Assembly (NCBI GenBank): GCA_019686135.1
Contig: JADGHL010000036.1
Span: forward strand, 1-40,976
DNA from: Myxococcaceae bacterium
GTDB taxonomy: Bacteria > Myxococcota > Myxococcia > Myxococcales > Myxococcaceae
DNA length: 40,976 nt
Direction: 5' to 3'
Shown: positions 1-7,831 of the stretch, piece by piece
Position numbering within the stretch: position 1 is the first letter of the stretch
Layout of the letters: each line of letters begins with the position of its first letter
Program-made: the position numbers and the translations under genes
The notes under the pieces: generated by a model
Database searches by the model: none
What the model saw: only the letters and a program-made list of their open reading frames with translations
What the model was told of the DNA's origin: nothing

Positions 1-315
1 GGGCTGGGGCGTGGGGGCCTGGCGGTTGCTCCAATGTCGCCCCGGTCCGGCGCGCGGTTGTGCGCCGGCCACGATTCACGGCAAGCGACGCACGATGGCC
101 CGAAGCTGTTTCGCTCGCTCGCGTCGCCGCACGCGGTCGCGTGCTCTGGCCGCGATGGGTGACAGCCCACCTGGGACGGCTCGAGCCCGTCCGCTCGCGG
201 TTGCCCTCCGGCGACCGGCGGCTTGAGGCACGCCCCGCGCGCGAGCCCGCGCGGTTGCGCTCCGGCCGCGGCACACGATGAGCGATGCACGGCGGTCGAA
301 GCGCCTTCCGGCGCT
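1..315. other. Gene-free left edge with degenerate repeats
   Basis: No reading frame here looks like a real protein: all translations are Arg/Ala/Pro-rich low-complexity products of very high GC. The stretch lies downstream of the small membrane protein gene on the minus strand. What it does hold is a recurring short motif, annotated separately. It could be a decayed gene end, a noncoding spacer or part of a dispersed repeat. No tRNA-like arms were seen. Confidence 0.5.
22..295 (+). repeat. Four degenerate copies of a GCGGTTG-centred motif
   Basis: The heptamer GCGGTTG occurs at 22-28, 54-60, 197-203 and 251-257. Three of the copies continue into a similar GC-rich stretch ending in CCGG. The copies at 54 and 251 are the most alike: each is followed about 25-35 bases later by a GCGAYGCAC string (near 84-92 and 281-289). 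Spacing is irregular, so this is not a simple tandem array. Function is unknown. Confidence 0.35.
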
Positions 316-486
316 CTACGGTCCGCGGCCTGCTCTGGTGCTTCGCTCCCGCCGGTCGATCCGGTAGCTGGGCCCGGGCGGGCTGCCGCTCCGACCGCGG
401 GGGCCGCTGATCGGCGAGCTGAAGTAGAAGCTCAACAGCACTGCGACCACGAGCACGGCGATGAACACCACGGTCGCTGCTGTCAT
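316..486 (-). CDS. Small single-pass membrane protein (56 aa)
   Basis: Unrecognised 56-residue protein. Residues 4-22 form one hydrophobic helix rich in Val, Leu, Ile and Ala. It is followed by a Ser/Pro/Gly stretch and a strongly basic, Arg-rich tail. The ATG at 486 is preceded on the minus strand by a purine-rich GGGGGAGGACC, a very good ribosome-binding site, and this is the main reason to call it a gene. It lies 92 bases downstream of dinB on the same strand. The positive tail after the helix suggests an N-out, C-in orientation. Small membrane proteins of this size often regulate a larger partner, but no partner is evident here. It could still be a chance frame; the ribosome-binding site and the clean helix argue against that. 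Confidence 0.5.
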   Translation of the reverse strand: MTAATVVFIAVLVVAVLLSFYFSSPISGPRGRSGSPPGPSYRIDRRERSTRAGRGP

Positions 487-578
487 GGTCCTCCCCCTCG
501 CGTGCTGAAAGGTAGTCCGCCGGTGCGATGCCGGCCTCGTCCCACGGGGCGCCTCTGGGTTCGTCCCGTAGGTGGAGC

Positions 579-1829
579 CTACTTCCGGCGGGCGGTGGGG
601 CTGTCGAACACTGCCGCGCCCACCTTGCGCCGGGCTTCGTCGTCCTCGTCCCCGAAGCGGATGTGGCCTGCCAGATCCGCCGTCGTCACCGCCTTCAAAC
701 CGAACCGCGCGGCGATCGCGTCCAGCGCGGCGTTGAGGCGGTCGCTCCGGCGTGGGGGTTCTGGCAGATGGTCGAACAGCCCGAGCTGGCCCTGCGCCTG
801 TTCGCCGAGATCCTGCGCGGAGACGCCGGTGAGCCGGACGCGGCGGCCGAGGTCGATGCGCGAGAACAGCTCGAGCGCCGCGCGGTAGATGGTCTGCCCG
901 TCGTCGGTGGGCTGCTCCAGCGTCTTGCGGCGGGTGACCAGCTCGAAGTCGGCGTACTTGATCTTGAGCTGCACCACCCGCGTCTTCTGCCCGGCCTTGC
1001 GCAGCCGGCGGCCCACGCGCAGCGCCTGTGCGTGCACGTGGGGCCGGAGCGCCTCCTCGCCCTCCAGGTCCTCTTCGAAGGTGTCCTCCGCGCCGATGCT
1101 CTTCGCCTCGCGGTCCGGCACCACCGGGCGATCGTCGATCCCGTGGGCGAGCTCCCACAGATGGCGCCCGGAGGGGCCGTAGCGGTCCTCCAGCCGGCGT
1201 GGATCGCGCGCGGCGACGTCGCCGATCGTCAACAGCCCGTCCCTCCGCAGCGCCTCCTCCGCCTTCGGCCCCACGCCCCACAGGCGCGATATGGGCAGCG
1301 GCGCGAGGAAGGACACGGTCTCTTCTGCCGGGACCTCCCGTTGGCCGTTGGGCTTGGCGCAGTCCGAGGCGATCTTCGCCACGAACTTCACCGCGGCGAT
1401 CCCCGCGGAGGCGGGCAGGTGGACCTCGCGGGCGATCCGCTGGCGGATCATCCGGGCGATCTCCGCGGGCGGACCGAACAGCGCCTGCGACTCCGTCACG
1501 TCGAGGAACGCCTCGTCCAGGGACAAGGGTTCGACCAGCGGGGTCACCGACTCGAAGATCGCGAATACCTCTTCGCTGGCTTCGGCGTAGGCGGCAAAGC
1601 GCGGCGGGACCACGATCGCGTGCGGCGCCAACCGGAGCGCGCGCGCCATGGGCATGGCGCTCCGCACGCCGAAGGGACGGACCTCGTAGCTGGCCGCGGT
1701 GACCACGCCGCGTTTGGGGTGGCCGCCCACGATCACCGGTTTGCCGCGCAGCGATGGATCGTCGCGCTGCTCGACCGACGCGTAGAAGGCGTCCATGTCC
1801 ACGTGGAGGATGGCGCGGTGCACGGGCAT
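579..1829 (-). CDS. dinB: DNA polymerase IV (Y-family translesion polymerase)
   Basis: Y-family error-prone polymerase of 416 aa that extends past damaged bases. The N-terminus carries the palm motif HVDMDAFYASVE (residues 9-20), with metal-binding Asp11 and the steric-gate pair Phe15-Tyr16. The second catalytic motif, SLDEAFLDVT, follows, with the next acidic pair. Helix-hairpin-helix and little-finger regions come after. A QLGLF pentapeptide at about 348-352 matches the sliding-clamp-binding motif, although it lies about 65 residues from the C-terminus. The ATG at 1829 was chosen because family members start just before this palm motif; the frame is open further upstream but unlike the family. 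It is divergent from the PhoD gene. I saw no recognisable LexA box between them, so SOS control is unproven. Confidence 0.95.
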   Translation of the reverse strand: MPVHRAILHVDMDAFYASVEQRDDPSLRGKPVIVGGHPKRGVVTAASYEVRPFGVRSAMPMARALRLAPHAIVVPPRFAAYAEASEEVFAIFESVTPLVEPLSLDEAFLDVTESQALFGPPAEIARMIRQRIAREVHLPASAGIAAVKFVAKIASDCAKPNGQREVPAEETVSFLAPLPISRLWGVGPKAEEALRRDGLLTIGDVAARDPRRLEDRYGPSGRHLWELAHGIDDRPVVPDREAKSIGAEDTFEEDLEGEEALRPHVHAQALRVGRRLRKAGQKTRVVQLKIKYADFELVTRRKTLEQPTDDGQTIYRAALELFSRIDLGRRVRLTGVSAQDLGEQAQGQLGLFDHLPEPPRRSDRLNAALDAIAARFGLKAVTTADLAGHIRFGDEDDEARRKVGAAVFDSPTARRK

Positions 1830-1857
1830 GCGGACTGTAGCCAGCGCCGGTTGGATC

Positions 1858-1878
1858 TGCACGTGTGTGCAGTGTGCA
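1858..1878. promoter_or_regulatory. Possible operator in the dinB/phoD divergent region
   Basis: The 114-base gap between the divergent dinB and PhoD genes contains a perfect tandem repeat GTGTGCA-GTGTGCA at 1865-1878, preceded by TGCA at 1858-1861. Short tandem half-sites between divergent genes can bind a regulator. No clear -35/-10 pair was found, and nothing links this repeat to a known factor. This is a low-confidence call. Confidence 0.2.
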
Positions 1879-1943
1879 GCGCAGGCCGTCTCGCTCGGAG
1901 GGACTCGACAAGCCCCGCCCCGAAGTGGTCGGGTGCCGCCGCC

Positions 1944-3428
1944 ATGCCCGAGTTCACCCGCCGCACACTGCTCAAGGCCACCGCCGCCACCGCACTCACC
2001 TCTGCCGCGCTCGCCGCCTGCGGGAAGGACGCGGCTTCTCCTCCGCCTCTGGAGGAGCAGGGCCCGCCGCCGATCGACGCGGGCGCGTTCGACCACGGCT
2101 CACCGGTCGCGTTCGATCCGCAGGCGGTGCCGATCGACGAAGCGGCCTTCCCGCTCGGGCTGCAGGCGGGGGCCATGCGGAAGGATTCGGCGCTTCTGTG
2201 GACGCGCTTCGTCGCGGACGCGGTGCCGCCCGGCGCGGTGGCGAAGCTTTGGGTCTGGCGGGACGGCAGGAACGCCGGCGAGGTGATCCTGGTCCACGAG
2301 CTTCCGGTGGAGCCGGCGGCCCGCGGCTATGCGCACGTCCCGGTGAGCGGACTGGCGCCGGCGACCTGGTACCGGTACGCGTTCTTCGTCGAAGCGGACG
2401 GCGCGTTCATCGGCCGCACCGTGGTGGGCCGGTTCCGCACGGCGTTCCCGGACGACTGGGACTGGCCGCTCACGGTCGCCGCGACCACCTGCACGAACTT
2501 CAAGTTCGCTCCGTACGTGGCGCTCCAGGCGATGGCGGAGGAGCCCGCCGATCTGTTCCTGCACCTGGGCGACATGTCCTACAACGACGGCGCGTTCTAC
2601 CTCTCCGAGTACGAGGAGCGCTGGCAGCGCACGCTGCGGGATCCGGGCTACCGCGCGCTGCTGCCCAGGATGGGGCTGTACGCGACGTGGGACGACCACG
2701 AGATCTCCAACAACTTCGATCCCGAGGCGATGCAGGCCACTGCGCCTTCGCAGCTGGCGGACGCGAAGCAGGCCTTCTTCGAGACGCTGGCGGTGGAGCG
2801 CGGGCCGAATGACAGGCTGTGGCGTTCGTATCGCTGGGGCCGGACGGCGGAGTTCTTCGTGCTCGATTCGCGCACCGAGCGGAGGCCGTCCACCCGCGAG
2901 AGCGACGAGCCCATCTACCTGAGCCCCGAACAGCTCGCCTGGCTGAAGCAGGCGCTCGAGGAGAGCCCGGCGCACTTCAAGGTGCTGCTCAACTCGGTGC
3001 CGATGACCAACTTCCCGCCGCCGTTGTGGGGCCTGCAGGGGGATCGCTGGCAGGGGTATCAGGCGCAGCGGCGCGCGCTGCTGGACTTCATCGCCGCCAG
3101 GCACATCGAGAACGTGTGGTTCCTCTCCGGCGACTTCCACCTTGGCTTCGTCACCCGGCTCGACCGCGAAGGCCCGGACCGCGATCTCTGGGAGATCGCC
3201 GTGGGGCCCGGCGGCAACGGCAACAACCCGCTCGCGCTGGTGCTGGAAGGGGACGATCCGCAGAACCGCGAGCTGGCCTTCCCTTCGGCGCAGTTCGCTT
3301 ACGCCTCCGGCGACATCGCCGGCACCTTCCTCACGTTCGATCCGAAGCAGAACGCGGTGCGGGTGCGCTTCGTCGATCCAGTGACCCGCGCCGACCGCTA
3401 CGACGCCTGGCTCCATCAGGGGGACTGA
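1944..3428 (+). CDS. PhoD-like alkaline phosphatase, Tat-exported lipoprotein
   Basis: Secreted metal-dependent phosphomonoesterase/phosphodiesterase of the PhoD family, 494 aa. The N-terminus has a twin-arginine motif (TRRTLLK, residues 5-11) followed by a hydrophobic stretch and a lipobox LAAC with Cys26, so it is probably exported folded and lipid-anchored. A PhoD N-terminal beta domain (about 65-165) precedes the metallophosphatase domain. Family motifs are visible: [22 protein letters not shown] and, near the end, [10 protein letters not shown]. PhoD enzymes bind Fe/Ca and release phosphate from organic esters. The ATG at 1944 begins directly with the Tat signal; the frame upstream is open but antisense to dinB. 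The YjbQ gene follows after 2 bases, so the two are likely cotranscribed. Confidence 0.9.
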   Translation: MPEFTRRTLLKATAATALTSAALAACGKDAASPPPLEEQGPPPIDAGAFDHGSPVAFDPQAVPIDEAAFPLGLQAGAMRKDSALLWTRFVADAVPPGAVAKLWVWRDGRNAGEVILVHELPVEPAARGYAHVPVSGLAPATWYRYAFFVEADGAFIGRTVVGRFRTAFPDDWDWPLTVAATTCTNFKFAPYVALQAMAEEPADLFLHLGDMSYNDGAFYLSEYEERWQRTLRDPGYRALLPRMGLYATWDDHEISNNFDPEAMQATAPSQLADAKQAFFETLAVERGPNDRLWRSYRWGRTAEFFVLDSRTERRPSTRESDEPIYLSPEQLAWLKQALEESPAHFKVLLNSVPMTNFPPPLWGLQGDRWQGYQAQRRALLDFIAARHIENVWFLSGDFHLGFVTRLDREGPDRDLWEIAVGPGGNGNNPLALVLEGDDPQNRELAFPSAQFAYASGDIAGTFLTFDPKQNAVRVRFVDPVTRADRYDAWLHQGD

Positions 3429-3430
3429 CC

Positions 3431-3844
3431 ATGAAGGCCGCCACCGAGTACCTGTACTTCGAGACGAAGAAGCGCCGCGAGCTGGTGCGGATCACCGACC
3501 AGGTCGAAAAGGTCGTCGCGAACAGCGGCATCCAGGAGGGCTTCGTCCTGGTGAGCGCGATGCACATCACCGCCGGCGTCTTCGTGAACGACAACGAGCC
3601 GGGGCTTTGGGAGGACATCTGGGAGTGGCTGGAGCGCCTCGCGCCGTTCCGCCCCGACTACCGCCACCACGACACCGGCGAGGACAACGGCGACGCCCAC
3701 CTCAAATCGCTGCTCGTCCACCACGAGGTGACCGTGCCGATCACGAAGGGAAAGCTCGATCTCGGCCCCTGGCAGCAGATCTTCTACGCGGAGTTCGATG
3801 GCCAGCGCCGTAAGCGCCTCATCATCAAGGCGATCGGCGAGTAG
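3431..3844 (+). CDS. YjbQ/UPF0047 family protein
   Basis: Small 137-aa cytoplasmic protein of the UPF0047/YjbQ family. Family hallmarks are [17 protein letters not shown] around residues 37-53 and [11 protein letters not shown], followed by a [20 protein letters not shown] core. Members form trimers with a conserved His/Asn/Glu metal-like site. E. coli YjbQ has weak thiamine-phosphate-synthase activity when overproduced, but the real role of the family is unsettled. Length matches the family. Its ATG lies 2 bases after the PhoD stop, which implies coupling, though no functional link to phosphatase activity is known. Confidence 0.88.
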   Translation: MKAATEYLYFETKKRRELVRITDQVEKVVANSGIQEGFVLVSAMHITAGVFVNDNEPGLWEDIWEWLERLAPFRPDYRHHDTGEDNGDAHLKSLLVHHEVTVPITKGKLDLGPWQQIFYAEFDGQRRKRLIIKAIGE

Positions 3845-3860
3845 GCGCGCTCAGGCGCGC
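3845..3860. terminator. Hairpin between convergent genes
   Basis: GCGCGC-TCAG-GCGCGC forms a 6-bp stem with a 4-base loop just after the YjbQ stop (3842-3844). The loop contains the stop codon of the convergent pseudouridine synthase gene (3851-3853). There is no T-tract on either side, so intrinsic termination would be weak. Confidence 0.3.
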
Positions 3861-4768
3861 AGCCCGAGCCGTTCGAGCGCGGCGCGGAAGTCCTCCGGTG
3901 CCTCTGCGGTCTGTGCGATCGGCCGGCCGGTCACGGGGTGGGTGAGCGCCAGCGAGCGCGCGTGGAGCAGGTGGCGGCCGACACCGGGAACCTCGGGGCC
4001 GCCGTACTGCGGATCGCCGACGAGCGGCGCGCCGATGCTGGCGAGGTGCGCGCGGACCTGGTGGAGCACGCCGGTGTGGATGCGCGCCTCGACGAGGGCG
4101 TACTCGCCGCTGCGGTCCAGCACGCGGAAGGTGGTGAGCGCCTCCCGCGCGCCGGCTCCGTCCGCCGCTGCCTCCACCCGGTCCGGGTGGCGGGGAGGGT
4201 GCCGCAGCGGAAGGTCGATCTCGCCCTCATCCGCGATCGGTCCGCTCACCACGGCCCAGTAGCGCTTGTCCACCTTCCGCGCGGCGAACGCTTCGCGCAC
4301 CGCCGTCCACGCGGCGCGGGTGCGCGCGGCCACCATCACGCCGGAGGTGTCGACGTCGAGCCGGTGGCACAGCCCGCCCTCGCGCGGATCGGCGGACGCC
4401 TCCGCACACTCCGGAAAGCGCGCCACGAGCGCGTTGGCCACGGTGCCGCGTTCGCCCGGCACGAGTGGGTGGGATGGCGCGCCGGCGGGTTTGTCGACGA
4501 ACACCAGCGCGTCGTCGGCGTGGAGGACCGTCAATGGGAGGTCCGGCTCGGGCACCGGGCGCGGATCACCCTCCGGCAGATCGACGGTGATGCGCTGGCC
4601 CGCCACCACCGTGGCGCCCTTCTTCGCCACCCGTCCGTCCACCCGCACCGCGCCGGCGTCGAACAGCGCCTTCAGCTTCGCCCGCGAGAGCGCCAGCGCC
4701 CTTCCGACGAAGAGATCGATCCGGCTGCCGGCGGAGCCCTCGTCGACGGTGAGCTGGTGCACAGACAT
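3851..4768 (-). CDS. RluA-family pseudouridine synthase
   Basis: Converts specific uridines in rRNA or tRNA to pseudouridine. The 305-aa protein has an N-terminal S4-like RNA-binding domain (about 12-60) and then an RluA catalytic domain. The catalytic-Asp motif appears as HRLDVDTSGVMV, close to the usual HRLDxxTSG. The downstream family motif appears as HTGVLHQVRAHLASIGAPLVGDPQYGG (given here only as an anchor, about 228-254), where many members have HQIRxH. The architecture suits RluC/RluD-type enzymes, but the target site cannot be told from sequence. The ATG at 4768 matches the start of the S4 domain. It lies 13 bases downstream of the kinase gene on the same strand, so cotranscription is likely. 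Confidence 0.88.
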   Translation of the reverse strand: MSVHQLTVDEGSAGSRIDLFVGRALALSRAKLKALFDAGAVRVDGRVAKKGATVVAGQRITVDLPEGDPRPVPEPDLPLTVLHADDALVFVDKPAGAPSHPLVPGERGTVANALVARFPECAEASADPREGGLCHRLDVDTSGVMVAARTRAAWTAVREAFAARKVDKRYWAVVSGPIADEGEIDLPLRHPPRHPDRVEAAADGAGAREALTTFRVLDRSGEYALVEARIHTGVLHQVRAHLASIGAPLVGDPQYGGPEVPGVGRHLLHARSLALTHPVTGRPIAQTAEAPEDFRAALERLGLRA

Positions 4769-4781
4769 CGGGGCGCGGGAT

Positions 4782-5942
4782 CTACGCCTCGGAGAGCGCC
4801 TCGTACACCTCCTCGGCGGTCTGGAACCGGTCGTCCGGCTCCTTGCGGATGAGCCGCATGGCGATCCGCGAGAGGTACGCGTCGACGCGCGGGTTGTAGT
4901 ACTGCAGCGGCGAGGCTTCGCTCTCCAGCACACGGGTCCACAACTCGTGCGGCGTCCTCGCGTCGAAGGGCGGACGGCCGGAGAGCAGCTCGTAGAGGAT
5001 GACGCCCAGCGAGTAGAGATCCGCCCGGGCATCCAGCGGCTCGCCAAGGATTTGCTCCGGCGCCATGTAGCGGTACGTCCCTACCAGCCGCCCGGTGCCG
5101 GTGACCGAACCGTCGTCGGCGAGGAACTTGGCCAGGCCGAAGTCCATCAGCCGGACGATCCGATCCTCATCCACCATCACGTTGGACGGCTTGAGATCGC
5201 GGTGCACCAGCCCGTGCGCGTGGATGTACGCGAGCGCCTGGCACAGCTGCAGCATCGCGTCGGTCAGCCGGCCCAGGCGCTCGGGGCGGTTGAGCGCCTC
5301 GAGGTCCACCGGGTGCGGGCGCGGCTCCGGCGGCGCGGTGATGAGAGACGGCGACTCCCAGGGGACGTCCAGCTGCCCGGTGTTCAGCGTGTCCGGTTCG
5401 TCGGCGAGGTCGGCGAGCGCGCGCACCGAGTCCGGGCCGGACTCGAACTGCATGGCGTCCTCGCTCGGGGACTCGTCCGCGAACCGGGAGAGGTCGAACG
5501 GCGGCAGGGAGTCGCCTGTGGGCTCGTCGTCGTCGTCCTCGTCCGCGCGCTCGGCGCGGATGGGCGATCGCACGCGGCCCGGGCGGGCGGTGTCGAAGGA
5601 GGAGTGGGAGGACAGCCCACCCGAGTGGAGATCCTCGTCGCTCATCGAGAGGTACTGGCGGAGGTTGAGGCCCTCCACGAGCTCCATGGCCAGGTACGGG
5701 TAGCCCTGGTGCACGCCGGTGTCGAAGACCTTCACCACGTTCGGGTGGGAGAGGTCGGAGAGCGTCTCGAACTCGCGCGCGAGCCTGCGTGCGGCGCGCG
5801 GATCGAGCGCGGGCCCGGTGGAGAGCAGCTTGAGCGCCGCGGGTTCGCCGGTCCGGCGATCGATCGCGCGGTATACGGTCCCCACGCCGCCGCTGCCAAG
5901 CGTCTCGAGCACGCGATAGGGACCAATCAGACTGGGAGGCAT
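4782..5942 (-). CDS. Ser/Thr protein kinase with large acidic insert
   Basis: Soluble Hanks-type kinase, 386 aa. Visible elements are the glycine loop GSGGVGTVY (16-24), the ATP lysine in ALK (Lys38), HRDLKPSN with catalytic Asp249, DFG at 267-269 and APE at 294-296, so it should be active. The kinase fold is split between helices D and E by about 120 residues (about 100-222), rich in Asp, Glu, Ser and Pro and including an acidic DEDDDDE run. Bacterial kinases normally have a few residues there. No transmembrane helix or sensor domain follows; the protein ends with the kinase C-lobe. Many Ser/Thr in the insert are candidate autophosphorylation sites. It is divergent from uppS. The start is the first ATG, directly before the N-lobe. 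Confidence 0.92.
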   Translation of the reverse strand: MPPSLIGPYRVLETLGSGGVGTVYRAIDRRTGEPAALKLLSTGPALDPRAARRLAREFETLSDLSHPNVVKVFDTGVHQGYPYLAMELVEGLNLRQYLSMSDEDLHSGGLSSHSSFDTARPGRVRSPIRAERADEDDDDEPTGDSLPPFDLSRFADESPSEDAMQFESGPDSVRALADLADEPDTLNTGQLDVPWESPSLITAPPEPRPHPVDLEALNRPERLGRLTDAMLQLCQALAYIHAHGLVHRDLKPSNVMVDEDRIVRLMDFGLAKFLADDGSVTGTGRLVGTYRYMAPEQILGEPLDARADLYSLGVILYELLSGRPPFDARTPHELWTRVLESEASPLQYYNPRVDAYLSRIAMRLIRKEPDDRFQTAEEVYEALSEA

Positions 5943-6100
5943 GCGAGAGGCGAATCCTATGCGAGCGCCACGGGTTCGCCAGCGCGCGGCGGTCGCCGGC
6001 CCGGGTAGGGAAGGGGCACACGGGAACGAGCCCGAGGCCGCGGCGGGTGTGCATCGGGTCGCATGTCGTCCGACTGTAGACCACCGCGACGACTGCCTCT

Positions 6101-6910
6101 ATGTTCCGCGGCCTCATGGCCGAGCCGGAAGACGTCCAGCGCCTCGAAGAGGCGGTGAAGCAGAAGCCGTTGCCGCGCCACATCGGCATCATCATGGATG
6201 GCAACGGGCGCTGGGCCGAACTGCGCGGGATGCCGCGGGTCCAAGGGCACCGCGAGGGCTCGAACTCGGTCCGCGAGGTCACGCGCTGCGCCCGGCGGAT
6301 CGGCATCGAGGCGCTGACGCTGTACGCCTTCTCCAGCCAGAACTGGTCGCGTCCGGCGGAGGAGGTGGCCGCGCTGATGGACCTTCTGCGCGAATACCTG
6401 GAGAAGGAGCGCGCGGAGATCATGGACCATGGCATCCGCCTCAACGCGATCGGTGACGTGGAGAAGCTGCCGAAGTTCGTGCGCGAGCCGTTGGACCGCC
6501 TGCGCGAGGAGTCGTCGAAGAACACCGGGATGTGGCTGACGCTGGCGCTCTCCTACGGCGGCCGCGAGGAGATCGTCCGCGCCACGCGCGATGTGGCGGA
6601 AAAGGTCCAGAAGGGCGAGCTCCGCCCGGAGGCGATTGACGAGCGGGTGTTTGGCCAGCATCTCTGGACGCACGGACTGCCCGAATTGGACCTGGTGATC
6701 CGCTCCAGCGGCGAACGGCGGATCTCCAACTTCCTTCTCTGGCAGGCGGCGTACGCCGAGTTCGTCTTCACCGACACGCTGTGGCCCGAGCTGCGCGCGG
6801 AAGAGTTTCTCCGGTGCGTATCCCAGTACCAGAACCGCGAGCGGCGCTTCGGCCTGACCGGAGCCCAGCTGAGGAACCAGAAGGTGAGCGGCGCCCAGGG
6901 CGCATCGTGA
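6101..6910 (+). CDS. uppS: Isoprenyl transferase (undecaprenyl diphosphate synthase)
   Basis: Cis-prenyltransferase that extends farnesyl diphosphate with isopentenyl diphosphate to the C55 lipid carrier used for peptidoglycan and O-antigen. Family motifs are all present: HIGIIMDGNGRWA (about 27-39) with the catalytic Asp, a conserved YAFSSQNWSRP, LALSYGGREEI, and IRSSGERRISNFLLWQ near the C-terminus. Length (269 aa) is normal. Two in-frame ATGs exist (6101 and 6116); neither has a convincing ribosome-binding site, so the exact start is uncertain. It heads a plus-strand operon: its stop overlaps the cdsA start, the order found in many Proteobacteria. Confidence 0.95.
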   Translation: MFRGLMAEPEDVQRLEEAVKQKPLPRHIGIIMDGNGRWAELRGMPRVQGHREGSNSVREVTRCARRIGIEALTLYAFSSQNWSRPAEEVAALMDLLREYLEKERAEIMDHGIRLNAIGDVEKLPKFVREPLDRLREESSKNTGMWLTLALSYGGREEIVRATRDVAEKVQKGELRPEAIDERVFGQHLWTHGLPELDLVIRSSGERRISNFLLWQAAYAEFVFTDTLWPELRAEEFLRCVSQYQNRERRFGLTGAQLRNQKVSGAQGAS

Positions 6911-7743
6911 ACGACAAGAATCGGAATCTCCTTGTGCGGATCGCCACGGCCGTCCTGCTGTTGCCGGGGGTGATCTTCCTGCTGTGGCGCGGTGGGTGGT
7001 GGACGGCGGCGTTGGTGGCGGCGGCCGCCGCGGTGTGCGCGTCCGAGTACCTGCTCATCGTCTGGAAGCGGCTTGGGGCGATCGCCTGGGGGTGTATCGC
7101 GGCCGCCGGGCTTCTGCCGCTTCTGCCGGCGCTGGCGCCGCGCGATGCGTTCGCCCTCGGGTTCTTCGTGGTGGGCGGGACGCTGATCGTCACGTGGACC
7201 TGGCACCTGCTCCGCGGTCCGCTCGCGGAGGCGCCGGAGCGTTCGGCGCACGGGCTCACCGCGGTGGTGTACGGCAGCCTCGGCCCCATGTGCATCGCTG
7301 CGCTCAGGCTCATCCCCGAACAGGGGTTGGGCTGGGTGATCGCCGCGTTGACCATCACCTGGGTGAACGACACCACGGCGTACTTTGCCGGGCGGTTCCT
7401 CGGCCGGCACAAGCTCTACGTCGAAGTGAGCCCGAACAAGACCTGGGAGGGCTTCTTCGGCGGGATGGTGGGATCGATCGGCGGGATGTTCGTCCTCCGC
7501 GCGTTCTTCTTCCGCTGGCTCACCGTGACGGACTGCGTGTGCCTGGGGCTCGCAGGAGGGGTCTTCGGGCCGATCGGCGATCTCACCGAGTCAATGCTCA
7601 AGCGCGCATACAAGGTGAAGGACTCGGGGAAGATCATCCCGGGGCACGGCGGGCTTCTCGACCGGATTGACGCGCTGGTGTTCAACGCGCCCATGGTCTT
7701 CGTCTGGGTCGCGTTCCTTCGTGCACACGTGAGCGGCGGGTAG
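6907..7743 (+). CDS. cdsA: Phosphatidate cytidylyltransferase
   Basis: Integral inner-membrane enzyme making CDP-diacylglycerol from CTP and phosphatidic acid, the precursor of all phospholipids. The 278-aa product has about seven or eight hydrophobic segments. The family signature near the C-terminus reads SMLKRAYKVKDSGKIIPGHG and continues with GLLDRIDAL, including the Lys-Asp and HGG-x-DR-x-D residues that bind metal and CTP. The start is a GTG at 6907 overlapping the uppS TGA by 4 bases (GTGA), a sign of translational coupling; the longer frame inside uppS is not homologous. Confidence 0.94.
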   Translation: MNDKNRNLLVRIATAVLLLPGVIFLLWRGGWWTAALVAAAAAVCASEYLLIVWKRLGAIAWGCIAAAGLLPLLPALAPRDAFALGFFVVGGTLIVTWTWHLLRGPLAEAPERSAHGLTAVVYGSLGPMCIAALRLIPEQGLGWVIAALTITWVNDTTAYFAGRFLGRHKLYVEVSPNKTWEGFFGGMVGSIGGMFVLRAFFFRWLTVTDCVCLGLAGGVFGPIGDLTESMLKRAYKVKDSGKIIPGHGGLLDRIDALVFNAPMVFVWVAFLRAHVSGG

Positions 7744-7831
7744 GGCGGGCGGTCCCTCGTCCGGCGGGTTTCCGACGGCGGTGCGCCTCCCGCGGTAGCA
7801 CCCGGGGGCCCCGACGATTAGTGTCGCGCGC

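Noticed and set aside
2100-3416. 438-aa antisense frame over the PhoD gene
   Set aside because: Shadow of a well-supported gene, with no domain and high Arg/Val/Gly content.
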